Positions 1 through 5,427 of a DNA stretch of 7,710 bases are shown here, piece by piece. The stretch spans positions 1 to 7,710 of the forward strand of contig PWVO01000198.1 of assembly GCA_003561825.1 (NCBI GenBank), written 5' to 3'. Under the pieces are notes generated by a model. That model made no database searches. It was given only the letters and a program-made list of their open reading frames with translations, and was not told the DNA's origin. The stretch's first letter is position 1. Every line of letters begins with the position of its first letter. The stretch comes from Candidatus Woesearchaeota archaeon (GTDB lineage Archaea > Nanobdellota > Nanobdellia > Woesearchaeales > CG1-02-33-12). Position numbers and translations under genes: made by a program.

Positions 1-47
1 AAAAGGCCTTTTTTCTTATTTTCTTGTTTTTTTGGCTGTTTTTTTTG
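1..47 (+). terminator. T-rich tract, possible end of an upstream + strand gene
   Basis: The window opens with a perfect 12-base palindrome, AAAAGGCCTTTT, followed by runs of T at 7-14, 30-36 and 40-47. T-tracts on the coding strand are the usual intrinsic termination signal of archaeal RNA polymerase. The gene it would serve lies outside the window, so this is a guess from composition. The palindrome has no loop and could be chance in such AT-rich DNA. Confidence 0.3.
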
Positions 48-117
48 AATTTCGCGCATTTTGCTTGATTATACTATTGCAGAATATATGTTTTGTTACT
101 TTATAATGGCAAAAATA

Positions 118-193
118 GAAACATTTAAATAATCTATTCATTTACAATTTAGTTTACTACTATCAAATACTATATGAAAACCTTTATATGGGG
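118..193 (+). promoter_or_regulatory. Probable archaeal promoter and control region of the TrmB-like gene
   Basis: GAAAC at 118-122 followed by TTTAAATA at 124-131 looks like a BRE plus TATA box. It would start transcription near 150-157 and give a leader of about 45-50 bases. A second candidate, ACTATATG at 169-176, is centred about 29 bases before the ATG at 202 and would give a nearly leaderless transcript. The hexamer TATATG occurs at 171-176 and again at 185-190, and a short inverted repeat TAGT-N5-ACTA lies at 150-162. Either could be an operator for autoregulation, which is common in TrmB-type regulators, but both are short. The only Shine-Dalgarno-like element is GGGG at 190-193, which is weak. 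Confidence 0.4.
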
Positions 194-201
194 CTGAAAA
201 A

Positions 202-996
202 ATGGTTGTTAAGAAAGATTTTTTACTAAAATTAAAAGATTTTGGGCTGAATAGCTATGAGTCAAAGCTCTGGACAGCCCTTTTGTCAAGGAGTGTTTCA
301 ACAGCAGGGGAGCTAAGTGATATTGCAAATGTGCCGAGATCAAGAAGCTATGATGTTCTTGAGTCACTTGAGAAAAAAGGCTTTATCATAACAAAGGTCG
401 GCAAGCCTATAAAGTACATTGCTGTGCCTCCAGAAGAGGTTATTGTAAGGATAAAGAAAAAAATAGAAGAGGATGAAATGCAGAAAAAAGCCCTGCTTGA
501 CAAGATGAAGACAGCTGGGGTGCTTGACGAGCTTACTCTTTTGTTCAAAAACGGGGTTAAGATGGTTGAGCCTGACGAGCTTTCAGGGTATTTCAGGGGC
601 AGGCAGAATTCCTATAACCATCTTGAGATGCTTCTTAAGGAGGCAAAGCAGAGCATTGCTATTATGACAACTGCTGAAGGCCTTGAGAGAAAGCACAAGT
701 CTTTTGGCAAGATTCTTAAAAAATTATCGTCAAATGGCGTTAAAATCAAGATAGCAGCCCCTCTTAATGGCCAAAACACAAAAGCTGTTGAGGAGCTTTC
801 AGGCTTTGCAGAGCTGAAAAACATGGAAAACATACAGGCAAGGTTCTGCATTGTAGATGAAAATGAGCTTTGGTTTATGTCAATGGACGACAACGGGGTT
901 CATCCTAGCTATGACTTAGGCATATGGATAAAGACACCTTTCTTTGCATCAGCTATATCCAAGATGTTTGATTCTGTTTGGAACAACGGGAAGTGA
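202..996 (+). CDS. TrmB-family transcriptional regulator (HTH plus PLD-like sensor domain)
   Basis: A 264-residue cytoplasmic DNA-binding regulator. Residues about 7-75 form a winged helix-turn-helix of the TrmB type: a first helix with FGLNSYESKLW, a recognition helix near 43-59 (VPRSRSYDVLESLEKKG) and a wing ending in KYIAVPPEEV. Residues 78-113 are a charged, probably coiled-coil dimerisation linker. Residues 125-262 match the C-terminal domain of TrmB-like proteins, with alternating strands (SIAIMTT, VKIKIAAP, ARFCIVDENELWFMS) and the typical HPSYDLGIWIKTPFFASAI ending. Length is usual for a compact archaeal TrmB. Family members such as the Thermococcus TrmB bind sugars and control transport, but the ligand here cannot be read from sequence, and no transporter lies nearby. 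It converges with the surface-protein cluster, ending 57 bases from it, so co-regulation is possible but not shown. The start is the first ATG in frame after the TATA elements. Confidence 0.88.
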   Translation: MVVKKDFLLKLKDFGLNSYESKLWTALLSRSVSTAGELSDIANVPRSRSYDVLESLEKKGFIITKVGKPIKYIAVPPEEVIVRIKKKIEEDEMQKKALLDKMKTAGVLDELTLLFKNGVKMVEPDELSGYFRGRQNSYNHLEMLLKEAKQSIAIMTTAEGLERKHKSFGKILKKLSSNGVKIKIAAPLNGQNTKAVEELSGFAELKNMENIQARFCIVDENELWFMSMDDNGVHPSYDLGIWIKTPFFASAISKMFDSVWNNGK

Positions 997-1047
997 TTAC
1001 AATAACAAAGCACCTTTTTGGAATCAAATACCCACGATTATTTCTTG

Positions 1048-1053
1048 AAAAAA
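1048..1053 (-). terminator. T-run terminator of the - strand surface-protein cluster
   Basis: On the - strand the stop codon TGA of the TPR-like gene is followed immediately by TTTTTT. A run of T directly after the last gene is a typical archaeal termination signal. No hairpin precedes it. On the + strand the short T5 at 1015-1019, about 20 bases after the regulator's stop, may play the same role for that gene. The gap between the two converging genes (997-1053) holds nothing else recognisable. Confidence 0.45.
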
Positions 1054-2331
1054 TCAGCTAAAGCTTATTTCATAAAAATAAAGGAAATGCCTGTATGTTT
1101 CAAGTGAGATGTCCCTTGCATCCTCTCTGGTTGATTCACTTATCAATAGTTCTCCTATGTCCATATCAAGAGAAGAGCCCCTGCCAAGCTCTACATTGAT
1201 TGTCTTTGCTTTTCTTAAGTATTCAGAGGCCTCTCTGTGCCTTACCACAGACATGCCAATGTGGGCCATTTTCTCAATATGCTCTTTTGCATAATGTTCT
1301 TCTTTTTCTGCAAACTCAACAGCTTTATTGAAATAATCCTCTGCAAGGGAATAATTTTCTTTAAACAACTCAACATTTGCCAACCCAAGATATATCTCAG
1401 ATTTTGAGTGGATATGCGGATTATTCTCTAAAGCATAGAGATAGGCTGATTCTGCTAGCAGAGTCTCTCTTCTTAAAAGATAATATTTAGCTAAATCTAA
1501 CCCATCGAGAAGAGAGCGGCTCTTTTCATAAAAAAGATTCTCTGCTTCCGGGGTATTGAATATTGATCTCATTACAGTATAATAAGTTGTAATCGAGCTT
1601 TCTGAAAAGTAGTTGGCAATAAATTCATTGTAGCATTTGCTTCTTGACTCTTCATGTGCAAGCTCCTCGCATAAAGAGATGTCCAGATAATAAAAGGCCA
1701 TGCAGGCAGTTGAGCTTTCATCATCAGGGATTTCATTGCACAATTCTATGTTTTCTTTTTGATATGCAACAAGAGAGTAGCATTTGCTTTTGAAACTCGG
1801 ATCAACAATTCTTGCACAATCTTCAGGGCTATAATTAACAATTCCCAGGCATTTAAATTTGATATCTTCGCCAATAATCTCATTGCAGAAACTGGAATTT
1901 CCTGCTTCTTTAGCCAGGCTCAAAAAGCATTCATCTTTAAAGCTTACATCTTCTATGAACTTGCACCTGCTTTTTAAATCTTCTATGCCGCAATCAATCA
2001 TATCTCCCTTTTCTGGGGTTTCTGGCAACAACGGGGGCTGAGGAGACCTGAAACCGAAAAAAACCAGCAGAGCCAAAAAAACAACAACAATCCCTGAAAC
2101 AATTAATATTGCTGTTTTTTTATTAAAGCCCTTTTCTTTTTTTCTTTTTTCTTTTTTCTCTTTAAATAAGGCCTGGGTTTTTAGTCCTTGCCTTTCTTTA
2201 ACAGCAGCATTAATTGCATAGTCAATCTTTTCTTTTGAATACCCTTTTTCTAATAGAACCCGCCTCAGCCTTTGCTCTCCGGCCCTTTCTATATTTCCTT
2301 TAATATAATCTATAAGCAAATTATCATCCAT
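1054..2331 (-). CDS. Single-pass membrane protein with periodic cysteines and a TPR-like C-terminus
   Basis: 425 residues, no named family recognised. Residues 5-46 form a small helical domain (LIDYIKGNIERAG..RRVLLEKGYSKEKIDYAIN) of the UBA-like sort often found at the N-terminus of archaeal membrane proteins. A lysine-rich stretch (51-72) leads into one membrane helix at about 73-94. By the positive-inside rule the N-terminus is cytoplasmic and the rest is outside. Residues 114-233 carry eleven cysteines spaced 9, 12, 14, 12, 11, 12, 14, 12, 11 and 12 apart, in units such as C-N-E-I...K-x-K-C, suggesting stacked disulphide-linked helical hairpins. Residues about 278-345 resemble tetratricopeptide repeats (AESAYLYALENNP, YLGLANVELFKENYSLAEDYFNKAVEFAEKE). 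The start is well supported by AGGAGG at 2337-2342, five bases before the ATG. It begins 24 bases after the preceding gene stops, and a TATA-like stretch in that gene's last codons could give extra transcription. It is the last gene of the cluster. Likely a surface scaffold or sensor. Confidence 0.7.
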   Translation of the reverse strand: MDDNLLIDYIKGNIERAGEQRLRRVLLEKGYSKEKIDYAINAAVKERQGLKTQALFKEKKEKRKKEKGFNKKTAILIVSGIVVVFLALLVFFGFRSPQPPLLPETPEKGDMIDCGIEDLKSRCKFIEDVSFKDECFLSLAKEAGNSSFCNEIIGEDIKFKCLGIVNYSPEDCARIVDPSFKSKCYSLVAYQKENIELCNEIPDDESSTACMAFYYLDISLCEELAHEESRSKCYNEFIANYFSESSITTYYTVMRSIFNTPEAENLFYEKSRSLLDGLDLAKYYLLRRETLLAESAYLYALENNPHIHSKSEIYLGLANVELFKENYSLAEDYFNKAVEFAEKEEHYAKEHIEKMAHIGMSVVRHREASEYLRKAKTINVELGRGSSLDMDIGELLISESTREDARDISLETYRHFLYFYEISFS

Positions 2332-2355
2332 TTTTTCCTCCTTTTTGATTATTGT

Positions 2356-3357
2356 TTAGATATAATAATATTGGCATTCATGCCAATAGATGGTGGCCCA
2401 TTGATAAAATGCGCATGCTTTAAGCGACTCAAAAGGTTGTCGAGTACAGTCAGCAGCAGTTTCTTCAATAAAGGCCCCGGTTCTATAAAGAGTTGAGGGA
2501 GAACACTGCCCTACAAAAGGGCCATAATCACAAAGCCTTATTTGTTGCCACCAATAATAATACCAATAAAACCTTGAACAACGCCCATTGTCCATGCAAT
2601 AATCACATGAGCCCCCACAACTAGTGCCATCTCTGCAAGGGCTGCATCTTTGTACAGAGCTGGTGCAAGTTCCACTAAGAAGGCAGGTTCCGCACACAAC
2701 CATTTCCCTTGCATTAGTGCATGTTGTCTGGGATTCACAAACCCCTCTTGAGTTGCATGTATATGTTTTTTGATAATCGCATCTATAACATGTAGAAGTG
2801 CCAGTGCAGCTGCTAGTCCCGTCCCAAACATAATCAGTCCATGTTTCTGTAGTCCCGCAACTAACTCCAGGAGTATAATGGCACCCGTCGCAGCAGGGCC
2901 CTGAGCTGCATTCACAATCATTTCCATTGCCATTACCTACATCTACGCAATTCCCCCACCTGTCGCATTCCCTGTTTATGCCGCAGGAAGTTCCTTGTGG
3001 CAAATAATGGCACCCGTCGCAGCAAGGCCCTGAGGTACATTCACAATCATCTTCCCCGTTGCCATTCCCATCATCTGCGCAGTTTGAGAAAGGCAGCACA
3101 CAATTTGGGGCATGTGTCCTGAAGCGGCTCCATTCTGTAGAAGTTCTTGTCGGGACAAAAATAGTGGCACCGCAGTTATAGTTTGTTACTACCAAACATA
3201 TCCCAAACTCATTTATTTCCTGTGATCTGCCTTGGGCAATGCTGTAATATTCTTGTGCTGCATAAGCATTGCCAGCTGAAACTAAAAACAAGATCAAAGA
3301 AGCAATTAATATCATCATTGCCTTATTCTCTTTTTTTAGAAAAAAGCTATTATTCAT
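2356..3357 (-). CDS. Secreted cysteine-rich protein with two disintegrin-like CCDGC motifs
   Basis: 333 residues from the ATG at 3357. I prefer this start over an in-frame ATG at 3375 because it overlaps the preceding stop as ATGA and has GAGG a few bases upstream. Residues 1-33 are a signal peptide (ILIASLILFLVSAGNAYA, cleavage before AQEYY). Residues about 62-84 contain the module VPTRTSTEWSRFRTHAP, shared with the secreted protein at 5428-6540. Residues 105-116 and 148-159 are near-identical copies of CEC[TS]SGPCCDGC, each followed by HY-x-P and SCG. They resemble the SGPCC...C core of disintegrin-like domains and are preceded by Asp/Gly/Asn linkers (DDGNGNGEDD, DVGNGNGND). More cysteine-rich sequence runs to about residue 262. 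An aromatic block FYWYYYWW lies at 263-270, and the tail ends in CQYYYI. Very many cysteines point to an extracellular disulphide-bonded protein. Function unknown; a binding or adhesive role is an inference. Confidence 0.68.
   Translation of the reverse strand: MNNSFFLKKENKAMMILIASLILFLVSAGNAYAAQEYYSIAQGRSQEINEFGICLVVTNYNCGATIFVPTRTSTEWSRFRTHAPNCVLPFSNCADDGNGNGEDDCECTSGPCCDGCHYLPQGTSCGINRECDRWGNCVDVGNGNGNDCECSSGPCCDGCHYTPGVSCGTTETWTDYVWDGTSSCTGTSTCYRCDYQKTYTCNSRGVCESQTTCTNAREMVVCGTCLLSGTCTSSVQRCSPCRDGTSCGGSCDYCMDNGRCSRFYWYYYWWQQIRLCDYGPFVGQCSPSTLYRTGAFIEETAADCTRQPFESLKACAFYQWATIYWHECQYYYI
2876..3050 (-). repeat. Pair of imperfect direct repeats, offset 129 bases, coding CEC-SGPCCDGC
   Basis: Bases 2876-2921 and 3005-3050 are almost the same sequence, differing at only a few positions over about 46 bases. 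They encode the two CEC-SGPCCDGCHY motifs. The offset of 129 bases equals 43 codons, so the frame is kept. This is a recent or constrained internal duplication within the coding sequence. Confidence 0.75.
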
Positions 3358-4037
3358 TTTTCCCTCTTTATCCATGAGTCTGTGTTTAAATCCAGGCTGT
3401 ATGGATTAAAATCAGCAAACTCATATATTTCAATATTGTTATTTTCCTCTTCTTTTATAAACATATCCTCAAAAGACCACCCATGATGTGCTGCCTTTAT
3501 CTCCCCGTCACAAAAAGAGAGAAATTTTGGATTGTCCGTATCCCTGAAAACAACAACCACCCCGCTTCCAGTGCTTCTGTCTTTTTTTTCAATAAAATTA
3601 TACCGGATTATAACAGATTGGTAATTGTTCTTCTGCAATGCATAAGCAGAAAAAACAGCGAAATCAACAGCACTTCCGCTTTTGTCCTGGATGAATTCAT
3701 CAAGGCCTTTAGATTTCCATTCTGCAATAGGCTCCATGCTAAATTCATTTAGGTATGCTATAAGCTCTTCTGGGCTGCTTATTTCATCTATGGCATAGCC
3801 ATAAATCTCATCCTCTGTTTCCTGAATCTCTGCTTCAGTATCCTCCACTGAGTTTACTGCTTTATCTTTTTCATCTTGAACACTTTCATGCTCTTGAAAG
3901 GCATCAGGATCTTGCTCGTAAATCTTATCTGTCCTGTTTAGGCTTGCAGCTGCCCAGAATAAAAACAAGGCCAGAAAAGCAATTAAGATAATAAAAATCT
4001 CCTTTTTTAAGACAACTTTCTTTTTTCTTTTTTTCAT
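3354..4037 (-). CDS. Membrane-anchored protein with transglutaminase-like (Cys-less) domain, TGL2
   Basis: 227 residues from the ATG at 4037. A GTG nine bases upstream (4046) gives 230 residues; neither has a clear Shine-Dalgarno, so the choice rests on codon preference. A basic N-terminus (KKRKKKVVLKK) precedes one membrane helix at about 13-32, then an acidic linker (about 43-85), then a globular domain to the end, predicted outside the cell. The domain is clearly paralogous to the protein at 4766-5365: PEEL.[AS]YLN.FS, DEFI.DK.GS..DFA.FSA..LQKN.Y, VVVFRD.D.PK, HHG.SFED and DSWIKR are all shared. The segment GSAVDFAVFSAYALQKNNYQ has the shape of the transglutaminase core G-x-C-x-D-[FY]-A....L...G, but Ala replaces the cysteine and the later histidine is not evident. 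If that relation is right it is a non-catalytic binding domain. The fold assignment is an inference. Its stop overlaps the start of the next gene. Confidence 0.65.
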   Translation of the reverse strand: MKKRKKKVVLKKEIFIILIAFLALFLFWAAASLNRTDKIYEQDPDAFQEHESVQDEKDKAVNSVEDTEAEIQETEDEIYGYAIDEISSPEELIAYLNEFSMEPIAEWKSKGLDEFIQDKSGSAVDFAVFSAYALQKNNYQSVIIRYNFIEKKDRSTGSGVVVVFRDTDNPKFLSFCDGEIKAAHHGWSFEDMFIKEEENNNIEIYEFADFNPYSLDLNTDSWIKREK

Positions 4038-4055
4038 CTTAAACACTTTTTAATA

Positions 4056-4763
4056 TTAATTATGAAATGCCTCAACTTTTCCGTCAACATATCTAAAGCA
4101 TAAACCTGTTTCATCGCACACAGGGCATTCCTCTTTTTCACAGTAATCCAGTTCATCACACCATTGAAAACCTGCTTTCAGGCAATCTTCTCGGTTATTG
4201 CATGCAAAAAAGGTTTCAAAACTGCATATCGGGCACACCTCTAAACAAGCATTGACATTCTTACACCATTTTAGACCAATACTTAAGCATGATTCTTTGC
4301 TCTGGCATGCAAAAGGCATTTCTTTACTGCATACAGGGCACTCATCAAAGCACGAGCGAAATTCATTACACCATTTCAAGCCAGCATTTAAGCAGGCTTC
4401 ACTGGTCGTACATAGATGTGGATAATCTAAACCACATGTTGGGCATTCTTTCATACACGAATAAACATTATCACACCATTGCAATCCAGCTTCAGTGCAT
4501 TCCTGCTTTGTAGTGCAATAATAAGGAGATTCAAAAGAGCAAACCGACACATATACAAATTCTTCTCCTTCTAAATTGATTATCTCTTCTTCAAAATCTT
4601 CCTCTTCCTGAACTAAAGGGTGTTCCATGCCGGTTTCTCTCTCTGTTTCACTGTCCTCTTGGAAGCACCCCCCTGAAAAAACAAGAGCAGTAAAAACAGC
4701 AATAAGAACCATGCCATTTGCAAAGTGAATCTTTATATTCTTACTCTTATTGGTTTTCTCCAT
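4056..4763 (-). CDS. Probable surface lipoprotein with four 35-residue six-cysteine repeats
   Basis: 235 residues from the ATG at 4763, chosen over an in-frame ATG at 4784 because GAGG lies six bases upstream and the gene then starts two bases after the preceding stop. Residues 11-32 are a signal sequence ending in ALVFSGGC, a lipobox-like site that would make Cys33 the lipidated, membrane-anchored residue. A strongly acidic linker follows (about 36-67). Residues 75-215 are four tandem repeats with the pattern C-x7-C-x5-C-x7-C-x5-C-x3-C-P-x, the fourth one residue longer. Repeats share AG[LF][QK]WC or IGLKWC and meet at CPTC, CPVC, CPIC and CPVC. A partial fifth start and GLCFRYVDGKV close the protein. 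The even six-cysteine spacing suggests three disulphides per unit, though CPxC pairs could also bind metal. I know no named family for it. It sits between the two TGL paralogs. Confidence 0.68.
   Translation of the reverse strand: MEKTNKSKNIKIHFANGMVLIAVFTALVFSGGCFQEDSETERETGMEHPLVQEEEDFEEEIINLEGEEFVYVSVCSFESPYYCTTKQECTEAGLQWCDNVYSCMKECPTCGLDYPHLCTTSEACLNAGLKWCNEFRSCFDECPVCSKEMPFACQSKESCLSIGLKWCKNVNACLEVCPICSFETFFACNNREDCLKAGFQWCDELDYCEKEECPVCDETGLCFRYVDGKVEAFHN
4119..4541 (-). repeat. Four tandem ~105-base coding repeats (six-Cys units)
   Basis: This region encodes four consecutive units of 35, 35, 35 and 36 residues with cysteines in register (C-x7-C-x5-C-x7-C-x5-C-x3-C, x4 in the last gap of unit four). 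The protein pattern is strict while the residues between cysteines differ, so the repeats are old and held by structure and not a recent DNA expansion. Confidence 0.8.
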
Positions 4764-4765
4764 TT

Positions 4766-5365
4766 TTATCCTCTTTTTATCCATGAATCTGGGTTCAGAT
4801 TTAATGTCCCAGCATCAAAAATAGCGAAATCGTCAATCCTGATGCCTTTTCTCTGCTCTTCTTTTAAGAGTAGATCTTCAAAAGACCGGCCATGATGACT
4901 CATTTCAAATCCTGTTTCTGCATGAAAAATATATTTTGGAGTGTCTTTGTCTCTAAAAACAACAACAGCATAACTTCCAGTTTTATCATCCGCAATTTTT
5001 TTAAAATTATATCTGAGAATAACTGCTTCATAGCTGTTCTTCTGTAAAAAAAATGCAGAAAAAGCAGCAAAATCAGCCATGCTTCCTTTTTTATCCTCAA
5101 TGAATTCATCAAAATCTTTAGAGACCCAATTAATTTCGCTCTCAACACTAAACTGGTTCAGGTAGCTTAAAAGTTCTTCAGGAGTGCCAATCCCAGAAAC
5201 ATCTTTGTATTCTTTGGTGTCTTTTTCCATTTTTTCTTTTTCAAAGTCATTGGGTCTTTGCAGGCTTATTGAGAGCCAAAAAACAACTAAAAGAGCGAAA
5301 ATTAAAGCAGAGATTATTACAAAAACACGACATTTTGAATTAATATTTTTTTTCACCCTTTTCAT
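4766..5365 (-). CDS. Membrane-anchored protein with transglutaminase-like (Cys-less) domain, TGL1
   Basis: 199 residues. A basic N-terminus (MKRVKKNINSK) and one membrane helix at about 13-34 give an N-in, C-out topology. A short charged linker (about 37-57) leads to a domain at 60-199. That domain aligns along its whole length with the protein at 3354-4037, through PEELLSYLNQFS, DEFIEDKKGSMADFAAFSAFFLQKNSYEAV, VVVFRDKDTPKY, HHGRSFEDLLLKEE and PDSWIKRG. GSMADFA at 94-100 occupies the place of the transglutaminase nucleophile motif G-x-C-x-D-[FY]-A but has Met where Cys is expected, so no catalysis is predicted. The paired histidines (157-158) and Gly159 are kept in both paralogs and may mark the functional site. 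The 62-base gap before it (5366-5427) has no hairpin. A TTTTTAA element on the - strand at about 5411-5417 could be an internal promoter. There is no clear Shine-Dalgarno at the ATG. Confidence 0.65.
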   Translation of the reverse strand: MKRVKKNINSKCRVFVIISALIFALLVVFWLSISLQRPNDFEKEKMEKDTKEYKDVSGIGTPEELLSYLNQFSVESEINWVSKDFDEFIEDKKGSMADFAAFSAFFLQKNSYEAVILRYNFKKIADDKTGSYAVVVFRDKDTPKYIFHAETGFEMSHHGRSFEDLLLKEEQRKGIRIDDFAIFDAGTLNLNPDSWIKRG

Positions 5366-5427
5366 TTCATATTCTTTTTATTTTTTGTTGGCTTTCTGTT
5401 TTTTTGATTCTTAAAAACTAATGGGTT

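Noticed and set aside
612..893. 93-codon - strand open frame opposite the TrmB-like gene
   Set aside because: Antisense shadow rich in Ser/Phe from complementing Lys/Glu codons; the + strand frame is a recognisable TrmB protein.
997..1053. Small RNA or hairpin terminator between the converging genes
   Set aside because: No convincing inverted repeat; only short T-runs on each strand.
2538..2933. 131-codon open frame on the - strand inside the disintegrin-like gene
   Set aside because: It overlaps the real gene in another frame, has no ribosome site, and its Ala/Met-rich content is what a frame-shifted cysteine-rich gene yields. The true frame has a signal peptide, coupling and ordered cysteine motifs.
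4038..4046. GTG start three codons upstream for TGL2
   Set aside because: No Shine-Dalgarno favours it over the ATG at 4037; kept only as an alternative start.
4198..4513. + strand open frames opposite the cysteine repeats, with a repetitive look
   Set aside because: Their periodicity simply mirrors the 105-base repeat of the real - strand gene.
4119..4541. Regular repeats as a possible CRISPR array
   Set aside because: The repeats are contiguous 105-base coding units with divergent DNA and no spacers.
5362..5370. Minimal upstream frame ATG-AAA-TGA overlapping the start of TGL1
   Set aside because: It has no ribosome site and is expected by chance in such AT-rich sequence; nothing supports a regulatory role.
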